NCBI GenBank assembly: GCA_018436855.1
Contig: JAHDKO010000034.1
Coordinates: forward strand, 42,119-106,118
Direction: 5' to 3'
Source: Deltaproteobacteria bacterium
GTDB taxonomy: Bacteria; Desulfobacterota; Desulfomonilia; UBA1062
DNA: 64,000 nucleotides
Positions 18,277-27,207 of this stretch are shown here, piece after piece (position 1 is the first letter of the stretch; every line of letters begins with the position of its first letter). A program made the translations under genes and the position numbers. A model generated the notes under the pieces. It was given only the letters and a program-made list of their open reading frames with translations, had not been told where the DNA came from and ran no database searches.

Positions 18277-18323
18277 GGGCGGGAGCCCGGTGCATCTGGA
18301 AGGTTCCCGCCCCTGTCTTTTTA
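18277..18323 (+). terminator. Intrinsic terminator after dnaK
   Basis: GGGCGGGA (18277-18284) pairs with TTCCCGCCC (18304-18312), with G-U pairs extending the stem. TCTTTTTAT follows. It ends the hrcA-grpE-dnaK transcript, about 25 bases before the next ATG. Confidence 0.8.
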
Positions 18324-18348
18324 TGCCGGGGTGTGATAAGAGGGGGAT

Positions 18349-18693
18349 ATGCCCATCTACGAATACAAATGCGCCTCGTGCAGCCGCATCAGCAGTTTCT
18401 TCGTGCAGGGGTTCGGCGAGCCTGAGGATCTCTGCTGCCAGGCGTGCGGGGGGAGAGATCTCAAGCGGATCATATCCCGGGTCAACTATCACCAGTCTCA
18501 GTCGGAGAGGCTTTCTTCCTATGATCCCAAGGCCAGGATGTCCGGCGATTTCTACAAGGATTCGAGAAACATCGGGCTGCACGCGGAGCACATGCTGCAG
18601 AAGGCAGGGGTCAAACCCACGGATGAGTTCAAGTCGAAAATCGAGAACTTAAGGAGCGACCCGTCCCGGGTCATCAAGGACAGCGACAAGTAA
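18349..18693 (+). CDS. FmdB-type zinc-ribbon protein
   Basis: 114 residues. Starts with the FmdB signature MPIYEYKCASC and a second CxxC (CCQACGG), forming one zinc ribbon, followed by a charged tail. Proteins of this family are small putative regulators (first named from the fmd operon), and their exact role is unknown. It lies between dnaK and convergent dnaJ, after the dnaK terminator. Confidence 0.8.
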   Translation: MPIYEYKCASCSRISSFFVQGFGEPEDLCCQACGGRDLKRIISRVNYHQSQSERLSSYDPKARMSGDFYKDSRNIGLHAEHMLQKAGVKPTDEFKSKIENLRSDPSRVIKDSDK

Positions 18694-18821
18694 GCCTGCC
18701 TTTTTTCGTGATCCCGCTTTCAGTTGCGCTTGACGTGAAGCGGCCCGGCGGCGATACGTTCGTTCATTCGCCTTCCCTCACGGACCCGCTTTCAAAGGAA
18801 ATGCTCCGGGATATCAACGCC

Positions 18822-19925
18822 TCAGAAATTGAACAGCTTCTTGGCGCGGGAGGGTTTCTTCACCGCGTCCCGCGTGGTTTCCGCAAAACGGCGGAGCAGT
18901 TCTTCCTGCTCCTTGCTCAGCTTTCTGGGGATCTCCACCTTGACGCCCACGTTCAGGGACCCGTGGCCGCCGGCGCGCAGGCGCTTCATGCCCTTGTCCC
19001 TGATGGTGTAGATGTCGTCCGGCTGGGTCCCCGGCTTGAGATTCAGGTCCACTTCAGGCCCGTCGAGCGTGGGTATCTTGATGGTCGCGCCGAGCGCTGC
19101 CTGAACGAACGAAACCGTTGTTTCAAGGTAGAGGTTGTCGCCCTGCCTGACAAAGGTTTCGTGCGGCTTGACCTCGATGAACACGTAGAGGTCGCCCGGA
19201 GGCCCGCCCAGGTCCCCGGCCTCGCCCTCTCCGGTGATGCGCATGGTCGCTCCGGTGTCCACGCCCGCAGGGATCTTTACCTTGAGCTGCTTTTCCCTGG
19301 TTATGGTGCCTGATCCCCTGCAGACCTTGCACGGCTTGGGGATGACCTGTCCTGTCCCCCGGCAGTGCGCGCAGGTGGACGAGATGGTGAAGAACCCCTG
19401 GGTCCGGTAGACCTGGCCTCTGCCCCCGCAGATGCCGCACGGCTCGGGTGATGTTCCGGGCTCGGCCCCGGTCCCCTGACAGTGGTCGCAGGTCTCGACC
19501 TTGGGGATCTTGAGCTCGATCTCGGTGCCCCGGTATGCCTCTTCGAGGGTGATGGAGGCGTCATACCTCAGGTCGGCGCCCCGGGCCGGTCTCCTGCGCT
19601 GGGATCTCATGCCCGAAGAAAACCCGAACACCTCGCCGAAGATGTCCGAGAAGCTGCTGAAGATGTCGTCGAAGTTGGAGAACCCGCGGAAACCGGCGCC
19701 CTGGAGACCCTCGTGGCCGTACTGGTCGTACATGCGGCGCTTGTCTGCGTCGCGCAGCACCTCGTAGGCCTCCGCGGCTTCCTTGAAACGGGCCTCGGCC
19801 TCGCGGTCACCGGGATTTCTGTCAGGGTGGTTCTTCAGTGCAAGTTGCCGGTAGGCCTTTTTGATATCCTCGGCAGAGGCCGATCGAGGAACCCCGAGTA
19901 TCTCGTAATAGTCCCGCTTGGTCAT
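18822..19925 (-). CDS. dnaJ: Chaperone DnaJ
   Basis: 367 residues with full type I architecture. J domain at the N terminus ([20 protein letters not shown] and HPD), then the G/F-rich segment and four CxxCxGxG zinc motifs ([32 protein letters not shown]). The C-terminal substrate domains follow ([15 protein letters not shown]). It activates DnaK ATPase and delivers clients. Unusually, it is not in the dnaK operon: it is on the opposite strand and is coupled to rpoZ by an ATGA overlap. Confidence 0.97.
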   Translation of the reverse strand: MTKRDYYEILGVPRSASAEDIKKAYRQLALKNHPDRNPGDREAEARFKEAAEAYEVLRDADKRRMYDQYGHEGLQGAGFRGFSNFDDIFSSFSDIFGEVFGFSSGMRSQRRRPARGADLRYDASITLEEAYRGTEIELKIPKVETCDHCQGTGAEPGTSPEPCGICGGRGQVYRTQGFFTISSTCAHCRGTGQVIPKPCKVCRGSGTITREKQLKVKIPAGVDTGATMRITGEGEAGDLGGPPGDLYVFIEVKPHETFVRQGDNLYLETTVSFVQAALGATIKIPTLDGPEVDLNLKPGTQPDDIYTIRDKGMKRLRAGGHGSLNVGVKVEIPRKLSKEQEELLRRFAETTRDAVKKPSRAKKLFNF

Positions 19926-20116
19926 GACCTCTCGTTCAGGGATATTTTACCTTCTGCCAGCTCTCTCAGCGCCGTCACCACAGGCCTGTTCTCCTTGCGC
20001 TTGGAAAGCGGAGGAGCGCCTTTCATGAGCTGCTTGGTGCGCTTGGATGCAGCAATTGCGAGAGAAAAACGGTCGTGTACCTTTTCAAGGCAATCTTCTA
20101 TTGTTACTCGTGCCAT
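19922..20116 (-). CDS. rpoZ: RNA polymerase omega subunit
   Basis: 64 residues, short but standard for this lineage. [20 protein letters not shown] and [11 protein letters not shown] match the omega signature that clamps the beta-prime subunit during polymerase assembly. Its stop overlaps the dnaJ start codon. Confidence 0.93.
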   Translation of the reverse strand: MARVTIEDCLEKVHDRFSLAIAASKRTKQLMKGAPPLSKRKENRPVVTALRELAEGKISLNERS

Positions 20117-20202
20117 AGCGTCCCTTTCCGGATCCTAAAGTGACAAAACGTCAAATGCTCATGCCACAGAAATCCGCAATCGTCAAGGTGATTCACAAAG
20201 GA

Positions 20203-21477
20203 TCAATCCTCGAAATCTCCGGCAGGAAGCTCCTCTTCCCGGTGGAGTTTGTTCGCCCGCTCGGTGATCTTGCCCGGCGTCCACTCGCCCGGGTCCTCGA
20301 TGCGCTCTGCTTTGACGCCCACATCACAGGAACCTGCCCGGAGAATCTCTTCGATGGCGAGCGGCGCCGTGTCGGCGGCGTTGAAGCAGTTGACCAGGAG
20401 ATCGTAGACGAAATCCTCCACCGGCTTTTCCATGCGCTCTCTGATCTCCCGTGGCTGGGAGAGCAGCCTGGTCTCGAAGGGAAGGTTGAGCTTCTTGTAG
20501 TCGCCCTTTTTCCAGGACTTGGACTGGGCATAGGAGACCATCTCCTGCCAGAGATCGTCGGTCACCCCCTGATCGGGGATCTTGATGAAATTGCCGGACT
20601 CGTCCAGGAGCGCGTTGCCGTATTCATTGACCTTCACGCCCCAGGAGATCATCTGCAGGGCGGTTGCCACGTTGGCCTTGGTGGTCCGGGTCTCGTCGGC
20701 GATCCTCTTGAGGCGCTCGACGCTGTTGCCCGAGGTGCCGTGCTGTGCCCCGGAGACCTTGTAGGGCTCCAGCGCCTCGTGGATCTCCCTGGTGAGCTCC
20801 ACCTGGATGCCCGCGCTGCTTTCTTCGATGCCGTGGGAGGTGCCGTTGTTCAGGGCGATCCAGTCGGGAAAGATCCCGTGGGCATTGAGACCCTGGATGA
20901 GGAAGAGCGCCTCTGCCGGGGTGGACAGGCCTTCCTTTCCCCTGATCTCGCCCACCTCGGTCTCATAACCGGCCCAAGCCGGGATGAAGGGGTTCAGCGC
21001 GATGTTGGCGAGCAGGTTCTGCTCCTCGCTCATATGGGATGCGTCGATGGCCACCGAGGTGATGCCGGAATCGAACATCGAGGGGACGTCGACCTTGGCC
21101 GCGTTCACCTCCAGAGGCTTTTTCAGGCCGAAGTGATCGGCGTGCACGGCCACCGGAATAGTGATGCCCAGCTCGTTGCAGAAGGTGTCCACGTACTGTG
21201 CGAGGTTCCACATGTTCACCAGGCAATAGCCGCTCTCGGACTTGGCGATCTCGATGATGATGGCGGCGTTGGCCCTCTGTGCGGCCTTGAGTGCGGCCCG
21301 GATCACCACGGAATTCCGGCCGTTCGCGGCCATGGTCATGGCGCGGCCCTTTTTCAGCATGGCCCGGTCGATTACCTTGCCGCTGACGATCAGGGCCCGG
21401 GAGTTGGGGAACAGCCTCTGGATGTTCGGCGGCCTGCCGATCTGGATCGCCTTGTCGAAATCTGCGGAAAAACCCAT
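20203..21477 (-). CDS. fba: Class II fructose-bisphosphate aldolase
   Basis: 424 residues, longer than the E. coli class II enzyme (about 360). Zinc-dependent cleavage or formation of fructose-1,6-bisphosphate. Metal and substrate motifs: VAVHADHFG, VAIDASHMSEEQN, NNGTSHG and GAQHGTSGNSV. The extra length lies mainly in the C-terminal third. It is transcribed after fbp on the same strand with about 56 bases between, so the pair makes fructose-6-phosphate from triose phosphates in gluconeogenesis. An alternative is a bisphosphate aldolase of different substrate in the same family. Confidence 0.85.
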   Translation of the reverse strand: MGFSADFDKAIQIGRPPNIQRLFPNSRALIVSGKVIDRAMLKKGRAMTMAANGRNSVVIRAALKAAQRANAAIIIEIAKSESGYCLVNMWNLAQYVDTFCNELGITIPVAVHADHFGLKKPLEVNAAKVDVPSMFDSGITSVAIDASHMSEEQNLLANIALNPFIPAWAGYETEVGEIRGKEGLSTPAEALFLIQGLNAHGIFPDWIALNNGTSHGIEESSAGIQVELTREIHEALEPYKVSGAQHGTSGNSVERLKRIADETRTTKANVATALQMISWGVKVNEYGNALLDESGNFIKIPDQGVTDDLWQEMVSYAQSKSWKKGDYKKLNLPFETRLLSQPREIRERMEKPVEDFVYDLLVNCFNAADTAPLAIEEILRAGSCDVGVKAERIEDPGEWTPGKITERANKLHREEELPAGDFED

Positions 21478-21533
21478 ATATGACCTCCTTCGTCTGTGCT
21501 ACGAAAGCTGTTTGGTTCGGATCTGTTCCGTTA

Positions 21534-22550
21534 TCAGAGATTGTTCTTCTTCGCAAACTCCTCGTATTCGAGCACGTCTTCTTTCGAGCCGATGATCAGC
21601 GGCACCCGTTGGTGAAGCTTGCCGGGCTTGATGTCGAGGATCCGCTCGTACCCGGTGGAGGCATAGCCGCCTGCCTGCTCGGCGATGTACGCCAGGGGGT
21701 TGGCCTCGTAGAGAAGCCTCAGTTTGCCGGTAGGTTTCTTCGGGTCTTTGATGTCTTCGGGGTACAGGAAGATGCCGCCCTTGAGCAGGTTGCGGTGAAA
21801 GTCGGCCACGAGCGATCCGATGTAGCGCGAGGAATAGGGCTTGCCGATCTTGTTGTCCTCTGACTTGAGATAGTCGATGTATTCCCGGGTGCCCTTCTTC
21901 CAGTAGGCGTAGTTTCCCTCGTTCGCGCTGTAGATCTTGCCCCGGGGAGGGATCTTGATGTCGGGGCTGGAGAGCACGAACTCGCCCACGCTCGGGTCGA
22001 GGCTGAAGACGTTGACGCCGGTTCCGGTGGAATACACCAGGTTGACGCTCGAGCTGTAGATGATGTAGCCGGCGCCGAAGAGCTGGTTTCCGGGCTGGAG
22101 GCAGTCTTCCAGAATTCCGTCATCGCCGTCGGAAACGCGCTTGTAGATCCCGAAGATGGTCCCGATGGAGACGTTGACGTCGACGTTGGACGAGCCGTCC
22201 AGCGGGTCGAACATGACCACGTATTCGCCTTTCGGATGCTCCTTGGGCAGCAGGATCAGATCAGGGTCCTCCTCGGAGGCCATGACGCAGACCTTGCCGA
22301 TATAGTTCAGCGCGCTTATGAACATGTTGTTGGCATAGACGTCGAGCTTCTGGACTTCCTCCCCCTGGACATTCGTGTTGCCGGTGCGGCCGAGAATGTC
22401 TTCCACGAGCCCGGCATGGGCGACCTGGGCCGCTACGATTTTGGCGGCGAAGATGATCTGGCTCAGGATCGCGCTGAAATCCCCCTTGCCGCCGTATCTC
22501 CGCTGTTCATCGATGATGTGTCTGTCGAGAGAGATGACCTTGTCGTTCAT
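21534..22550 (-). CDS. fbp: Fructose-1,6-bisphosphatase class I
   Basis: 338 residues. Hydrolyses fructose-1,6-bisphosphate to fructose-6-phosphate. Metal site motifs: MASEEDPDLI and DPLDGSSNVDVNVSIGTIFG, plus GGIFLYPEDIKDPKKP and the C-terminal EQAGGYAS. ATG 22550 is chosen over 22604 because GGGGAGG precedes it. It is first of the fbp-fba pair and is divergent from the trp leader. Confidence 0.94.
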   Translation of the reverse strand: MNDKVISLDRHIIDEQRRYGGKGDFSAILSQIIFAAKIVAAQVAHAGLVEDILGRTGNTNVQGEEVQKLDVYANNMFISALNYIGKVCVMASEEDPDLILLPKEHPKGEYVVMFDPLDGSSNVDVNVSIGTIFGIYKRVSDGDDGILEDCLQPGNQLFGAGYIIYSSSVNLVYSTGTGVNVFSLDPSVGEFVLSSPDIKIPPRGKIYSANEGNYAYWKKGTREYIDYLKSEDNKIGKPYSSRYIGSLVADFHRNLLKGGIFLYPEDIKDPKKPTGKLRLLYEANPLAYIAEQAGGYASTGYERILDIKPGKLHQRVPLIIGSKEDVLEYEEFAKKNNL

Positions 22551-22706
22551 AGTGCCTCCCCTTTGTATACAGGTAGTAATATCCGGCAATTGTTGTGTTC
22601 TCAAGGAATACTAACACCTTACCGGTGGAAAAATCAAGGCGATGTCGCATTGTCCCTGATTTTTCGAGCAGATGACCAGGAGAATGGCAGTGAAGAAAAA
22701 TATCGG

Positions 22707-22736
22707 TTGACAGGATGGAATGTTTCTTTGTATAGA
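22707..22736 (+). promoter_or_regulatory. Promoter of the trp operon
   Basis: TTGACA (22707-22712), 18-base spacer, TATAGA (22731-22736). Transcription would begin near 22743, giving about 60 bases of leader before the Trp-rich peptide start at 22803. No TrpR operator was identified. Confidence 0.65.
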
Positions 22737-22802
22737 AACATCATGATGGTGCGAGCGAGCGAGATCAAGAGAAGCGAACTCTTTGGAAAACGTGCTGCAA
22801 CC

Positions 22803-22853
22803 ATGTGGTGGTGGCGTTTTCTGGAGAATGATGTGACGGGAGGTTTGCCCTAG
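22803..22853 (+). CDS. trpL: trp operon leader peptide
   Basis: ATG at 22803 is followed at once by three TGG codons: MWWWRFLENDVTGGLP then TAG (16 residues). Three consecutive Trp codons ahead of trpE are the hallmark of ribosome-mediated attenuation. The same frame opens at ATG 22743/22746 and would add 19-20 residues; 22803 is preferred because the promoter would place 22743 at the transcript start. No strong ribosome site is visible before 22803, a weakness of this choice. The Trp codons end 22 bases before the antiterminator arm and the stop codon lies just beyond it. Confidence 0.75.
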   Translation: MWWWRFLENDVTGGLP

Positions 22854-22899
22854 AGCGGCTTTTTAAAAAAGTGCAGGCAAAAAAGGCGGCAGGCTCCCG
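22837..22899 (+). promoter_or_regulatory. trp attenuator antiterminator (2:3) stem
   Basis: CGGGAG (22837-22842) pairs with CTCCCG (22894-22899). After a G-G mismatch, TT pairs with AG (22891-22892), a T bulges, and GCC (22847-22849) pairs with GGC (22888-22890). This uses the left half of the terminator, so the two structures exclude each other. A ribosome stalled on the Trp codons leaves the left arm free, while one at the TAG (22851) covers it. Confidence 0.7.
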
Positions 22900-22919
22900 A
22901 CGAGCCTGCCGCCTTTTTT
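22879..22919 (+). terminator. trp attenuator terminator (3:4)
   Basis: AGGCGGCAGGCT (22884-22895) pairs perfectly with AGCCTGCCGCCT (22903-22914) around a 7-base loop, followed by TTTTT; the flanking A and T tracts extend the stem. It ends 18 bases before the trpE ATG, where an attenuator would be, and not behind any plus-strand gene. Confidence 0.9.
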
Positions 22920-22936
22920 CGTGAAAGGGAAGCACA

Positions 22937-24322
22937 ATGGAGACATTCAGGGTATTCAGGGACAGAAACGATCAGGGGGTGGTGGTCAGGAAGCGTCTGG
23001 CGTGCGACACGCTCACCCCGGTCCAGACCTATTTTTCCCTCGTGGGCGAGGGGAAAGGCTTTCTGCTCGAGTCCATCCCGGGCTCGTACAGCTTTATCGG
23101 GAGATTTTCGGACGACCACATGATTGCCGTACACGGGCAGGAGGACCCCTGGAGCCGCATCCCCTTGAAGGGCGGCTCACTCATGTTCGAACAGGACGGC
23201 TTGCCCCCCTTTATCGGCGGGTACGTCGGATACCTGGGGTACGATCTGGTGAGGGGGATCGAGCGGCTCCCCCGGCCGGGAGTGTCCTCGGGTTTCCCGG
23301 ATGCCTTGCTGGGACGCGTGGATACCCTGGTGGTCTTCGATCACCCCAAGCAGGAGGTCTCCCTGGTCCACACGATCCCTGAGCCCGGGACCGGCGAGGA
23401 CGATGCTATGAGGAGGTCGAGCAGGGCCTTTGCCGCAATCGAGGGCCCGCTCTTTTCCCGCCCCCGCATCAAGGACCCCCAGAGTCCTTCCCCCTGCCGT
23501 ATCGAGGACGCATCGCTGAGCGAGGACGAATTTCTGGATGCGGTCAGGACCGCCAGAGGCTACATCAGGGAGGGCGAGATCATCCAGACCGTCCTCTCCC
23601 GGAGACTCAGACTCGATGCCGCGTGCAGCCCCTTCGACACCTACCGGCGCCTCAGGCACATCAACCCGTCGCCCTACCTGTTTCATATCAACCTGGGCCA
23701 TACGACCCTCGTGGGGTCCTCTCCCGAGGTCATGGTCAGGCTCCGGGGAGACACGATCACCTCGCTTCCCATCGCGGGCACGAGGCCCCGGGGCGAGAGC
23801 GATGAAGAAGACGGCAAGTTCGCCGAAGATCTGATGAGCGACGCGAAGGAGCGGGCCGAGCACCTCATGCTCCTGGACCTGGCGCGCAACGACGTGGGCA
23901 GGGTCTCCCGGCCGGGCACGGTGAAGGTGAAGTCCCGCGAGGAGGTGAGAAAATACTCGCACGTCATGCACATCGTCTCGAGCGTGGAGGGCAGGATCAG
24001 ACCCGGGCTCACGAACCTGGACGTGCTGAAATCCTGCTTCCCCGCGGGAACGGTCTCCGGGGCGCCCAAGGTCAGGGCCATGGAGATCATCGACGAGCTG
24101 GAAGGGATGTGCCGAGGGCCGTACGCGGGCGCGGTGGGGTATTTGTCGTTCAACGGGGACATCGACACCGGGATCGCCATCCGGACAATCTTTATCCGGG
24201 ACAGGGAGTATTACGTGCAGGCAGGCGCCGGGATCGTGTGGGACTCGGTGCCGGAAAGCGAGCTCAGGGAGATCGACAGCAAGCTCAAGGCCCTGAGCGC
24301 GGCCCTGGGAGGCATGGCATGA
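22937..24322 (+). CDS. trpE: Anthranilate synthase component I
   Basis: 461 residues. Converts chorismate to anthranilate using ammonia from TrpG. The N-terminal feedback-binding region contains LLES (FLLESIPGSYSFIG), the tryptophan-binding motif. The C-terminal chorismate-binding domain shows GTRPRGESDEED, LARNDVGRVSRPGTV, SGAPKVRAMEIIDELE and QAGAGIVWDS. LLES suggests that the enzyme is inhibited by tryptophan, giving control at both enzyme and attenuator. It is the first gene of the operon, and its stop overlaps the trpG start. Confidence 0.95.
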   Translation: METFRVFRDRNDQGVVVRKRLACDTLTPVQTYFSLVGEGKGFLLESIPGSYSFIGRFSDDHMIAVHGQEDPWSRIPLKGGSLMFEQDGLPPFIGGYVGYLGYDLVRGIERLPRPGVSSGFPDALLGRVDTLVVFDHPKQEVSLVHTIPEPGTGEDDAMRRSSRAFAAIEGPLFSRPRIKDPQSPSPCRIEDASLSEDEFLDAVRTARGYIREGEIIQTVLSRRLRLDAACSPFDTYRRLRHINPSPYLFHINLGHTTLVGSSPEVMVRLRGDTITSLPIAGTRPRGESDEEDGKFAEDLMSDAKERAEHLMLLDLARNDVGRVSRPGTVKVKSREEVRKYSHVMHIVSSVEGRIRPGLTNLDVLKSCFPAGTVSGAPKVRAMEIIDELEGMCRGPYAGAVGYLSFNGDIDTGIAIRTIFIRDREYYVQAGAGIVWDSVPESELREIDSKLKALSAALGGMA

Positions 24323-24897
24323 TCCTCATGATCGATAACTTCGACTCGTTCACCTACAACCTGGTCCAGGGTTTCGAGATCTTGGGGCAGAAGGTGAAGG
24401 TGTACCGGAACGATGCCATCAGGCTCGATGAAATACAGGAATTGGCGCCATCGGGCGTCATCATCTCACCCGGCCCGGGCACGCCTGGTTCTGCGGGTAT
24501 TTCCGTGGCGGTGGTCAGGAAATTCCACGCGAGCATCCCCATCCTGGGCGTATGCCTCGGGCACCAGTGCATCGGAGAGGCATTCGGTGCGGAGATCATT
24601 CATGCGGGCAGGGTCATGCACGGGAAATCCTCGCGGATCACCCACGACGGCTGCGGCCTGTTTGCGGGTGTTCCCCAGGGGTTCGCAGCGGTGAGGTATC
24701 ATTCCCTTGCCATTGACGAGAAGACCCTGCCCGGGGCGTTCCTCGTGTGCGCCCGGTCCGAGGACAATGAGGTCATGGGTCTAAGGCACGAGCTCTACCC
24801 GGTCTTCGGGGTCCAGTTCCATCCGGAATCCATCGCCACCGAGCATGGACACCGGATCATGAGCAATTTCATTGCACAGACAAGGGAGGTCGTATGA
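24319..24897 (+). CDS. trpG: Anthranilate synthase component II (glutamine amidotransferase)
   Basis: 192 residues. Class I glutaminase that feeds ammonia to TrpE. NFDSFTYNLVQ at the N terminus, catalytic Cys in GVCLGHQCIGEAFG, and the His-Glu pair in FHPESIATEHG. A TrpG-only protein, not fused to TrpD. The ATG overlaps the trpE stop and the trpD ATG overlaps its own stop. Confidence 0.95.
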   Translation: MILMIDNFDSFTYNLVQGFEILGQKVKVYRNDAIRLDEIQELAPSGVIISPGPGTPGSAGISVAVVRKFHASIPILGVCLGHQCIGEAFGAEIIHAGRVMHGKSSRITHDGCGLFAGVPQGFAAVRYHSLAIDEKTLPGAFLVCARSEDNEVMGLRHELYPVFGVQFHPESIATEHGHRIMSNFIAQTREVV

Positions 24898-25886
24898 AGG
24901 AGTTCATCGAAAAGCTCATCGCAAGGCAGGACTTGAGCGATGGGGAGATGGAAACGGCTTTTGACGCCATCATGTCCGGGCAGGCCAATGACATCCAGAT
25001 CGGGGCGTTTCTGGTCGCCCTGAGGGCCAAGGGCGAGAGGCCCTCCGAGATCGCGTCTGCTGCGCGGATCATGCGGGGCAAGGCATTGAGGGTTCCCGTG
25101 GATTTCGATGTCATGGACACCTGCGGCACGGGCGGGGACGGCGCGTCCACACTCAACATCTCCACGGCCGTCGCCTTTGTCCTGGCAGGGGCGGGCGTCA
25201 GGGTGGCCAAGCACGGCAACCGCTCGGTGAGCTCGTCTTCGGGCAGCGCAGACTGCCTGGAAGTGCTCGGGATCCCGATCGATCTGGGGCCCGAGCAGGC
25301 GGCGGACTCGCTCAACAAGGATGGCGGTTTCGCCTTCATGTTCGCGCCCCGGTACCATCCGAGCATGAAGCACGCCATGCCTGCCAGAAAGCAGCTCGGC
25401 ATGAAGACGATCTTCAATATCCTGGGCCCTCTGACCAACCCGGCGAACGCCGCTTACCAGGTCATCGGCGTCTACCACCGGGACCTCATCGATCCCATGA
25501 TCGAGGTTTTAAGGATACTGGGGTCCAAGGGCGCCATGGTGGTAAACTCCGGCCTCGACGAGGTGTCTGTATCCGGGGTGACCCGGTATGCGCGGCTCAC
25601 CGGCGGCAGGATCGAGAGAGGCGAGATCAGGCCCGAGGATGCCGGGATCCAGCGGCAGGGCCTGGACGGGCTGCGTGTATCCAACCCGGAGGAATCGGCC
25701 CGGAAGATTCAGGCCGTATTCGAGGGAAAGCTCAAAGGCCCCTGCCTGGACGGGATCCTTCTCAATGCAGGGGCTGCGTTCATGGCCCTCGACGGCGGCA
25801 TGGGCATCCGGGAAGGCGTGGAGAAGGCGGTAAAGGTGATCGCGGAAGGCGGCGCGCGCGAGGCTCTGAAACGGGCCAGGGCATGA
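24894..25886 (+). CDS. trpD: Anthranilate phosphoribosyltransferase
   Basis: 330 residues. Transfers phosphoribosyl from PRPP to anthranilate. The PRPP/Mg motif is DTCGTGGDGASTLNIST, followed by KHGNRSVSSSSGSAD and FNILGPLTNPA, all standard for TrpD. ATGA overlaps on both sides. Confidence 0.96.
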   Translation: MKEFIEKLIARQDLSDGEMETAFDAIMSGQANDIQIGAFLVALRAKGERPSEIASAARIMRGKALRVPVDFDVMDTCGTGGDGASTLNISTAVAFVLAGAGVRVAKHGNRSVSSSSGSADCLEVLGIPIDLGPEQAADSLNKDGGFAFMFAPRYHPSMKHAMPARKQLGMKTIFNILGPLTNPANAAYQVIGVYHRDLIDPMIEVLRILGSKGAMVVNSGLDEVSVSGVTRYARLTGGRIERGEIRPEDAGIQRQGLDGLRVSNPEESARKIQAVFEGKLKGPCLDGILLNAGAAFMALDGGMGIREGVEKAVKVIAEGGAREALKRARA

Positions 25887-26629
25887 TGGACTTTCTCCGT
25901 CACATGAGGCAACTGGCGCAGCAGAGGGTCGCCGGGCTCTCGACCGGGGATTCCAGCTTCTCCTCCCGGCCGCCCATCCGATCATTCAGGGATGCGCTCA
26001 CCGGTATGGCGGTGATCGCCGAGGTAAAGTACGCCACGCCGGTTGACGGGCATCTCGGGATGCGTAAGAGCCCTTCCGAGCTCGCCGCCGACTACGAGGC
26101 CCTGGGCGCTTCGGCCATATCCTGCCTCACCGAGCCCATGTTTTTTGCCGGGAGCACGGATCACCTCGTCGAGATCAGGGAGAGCTCAAGGCTCCCCCTG
26201 CTCATGAAGGACTTCATCGTTGACGAGCGCCAGCTGTGCCAGGCCCGGTCCTTAGGCGCAGACGCGGTTCTGCTCATCACCGAGATGCTCTCGGCTGAAG
26301 AGCTCGCCCGGCTCTTCTCCTTCGGCAGATCCCTGGGTCTGGACTGCCTGGTGGAGGTGCACGGCCGGGAAGGGCTGGACAAGGCCCTCGATGTCGGGGC
26401 CGGCATCATCGGGGTGAACGTGCGCGACCTGGCGACGCTCAAGGTCGAGCCGGAGCGCCACGAGGAGATGGCAGGACTGCTGCCTCCCGGGGCGGTCAAG
26501 GTGGCCGAGAGCGGTATTTCGTCGGCAAAGAGGATCGAGGAGCTCGGGCGGCTGGGCTATGACGCGGCGCTCATCGGTCGGGCCGTGGTCAGCGAGCAGA
26601 CCCGGCGGGAGATATTTCGATGTGGGTGA
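25883..26629 (+). CDS. trpC: Indole-3-glycerol phosphate synthase
   Basis: 248 residues, a single TIM barrel. Closes the indole ring from CdRP. Motifs: VIAEVKYATPVDG (Lys and Glu), LMKDFIVDERQ with the catalytic Lys, LVEVHGREGLD, GVNVRDLATLKVE and AESGIS. A little shorter than E. coli TrpC because it is not fused to TrpF. Confidence 0.95.
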   Translation: MMDFLRHMRQLAQQRVAGLSTGDSSFSSRPPIRSFRDALTGMAVIAEVKYATPVDGHLGMRKSPSELAADYEALGASAISCLTEPMFFAGSTDHLVEIRESSRLPLLMKDFIVDERQLCQARSLGADAVLLITEMLSAEELARLFSFGRSLGLDCLVEVHGREGLDKALDVGAGIIGVNVRDLATLKVEPERHEEMAGLLPPGAVKVAESGISSAKRIEELGRLGYDAALIGRAVVSEQTRREIFRCG

Positions 26630-27207
26630 AGATCTGCGGCATCACCCGGTACGAAGACGCCTTGGCGGCGTGTGAATACGGCGCGGACGCCGTAGGATTC
26701 GTGCTCACCCGGAGCAGGAGAAGGGCGGACCCGGATCTGGTGGGCTCGTGGATTCACGATATCCGGGGCGTGGAGAAGGTCGGGGTCTTCACGGACGAAG
26801 ATCCCGGATACATCGCAGAGATCTCGAAGCATCTGGGGCTCGATACGGTCCAGCTCCACGCGCCGCTCACACCGGCGCACCGCATGCTGCTCGATGATTT
26901 CAGGATCATCGCGGCCCTGAAAGATGCCGAGCCGGGCCAAGTGCCTGCCGGGATTCCGGAAGACTTTCCCTGCCGCGTTCTCCTGGATCCGAGCATGGGC
27001 ACCGGCAGGGCCGGTGACTGGAGACGCCTCGGCATCCCCTTTATCCTCGCCGGAGGGCTCACCCCGGAAAACGTCGGGCAGGCGATCGCTCAGGCAGGGC
27101 CTTTCGGGGTTGACGTGAGCTCCGGGGTGGAGGAGGCTCCCGGAATCAAGGATAGGCAGATGATCCAAAAATTCATCCATGAGGCAAAACAGGAGGCGAA
27201 AAAATGA
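26620..27207 (+). CDS. trpF: Phosphoribosylanthranilate isomerase
   Basis: 195 residues. Amadori rearrangement of PRA to Cd[10 protein letters not shown] at the N terminus (catalytic Cys), [27 protein letters not shown] (catalytic Asp), [12 protein letters not shown] and [16 protein letters not shown]. Overlaps trpC by ten bases and trpB by four. Confidence 0.95.
   Translation: MWVKICGITRYEDALAACEYGADAVGFVLTRSRRRADPDLVGSWIHDIRGVEKVGVFTDEDPGYIAEISKHLGLDTVQLHAPLTPAHRMLLDDFRIIAALKDAEPGQVPAGIPEDFPCRVLLDPSMGTGRAGDWRRLGIPFILAGGLTPENVGQAIAQAGPFGVDVSSGVEEAPGIKDRQMIQKFIHEAKQEAKK

Noticed and set aside
20140..21483. 447-codon plus-strand frame opposite fba
   Set aside because: Antisense shadow; the minus-strand protein has all aldolase motifs.
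22236..22853. 205-codon plus-strand frame over fbp and the trp leader
   Set aside because: Mostly antisense to fbp. Only its end, the MWWW peptide, is meaningful and is listed separately.
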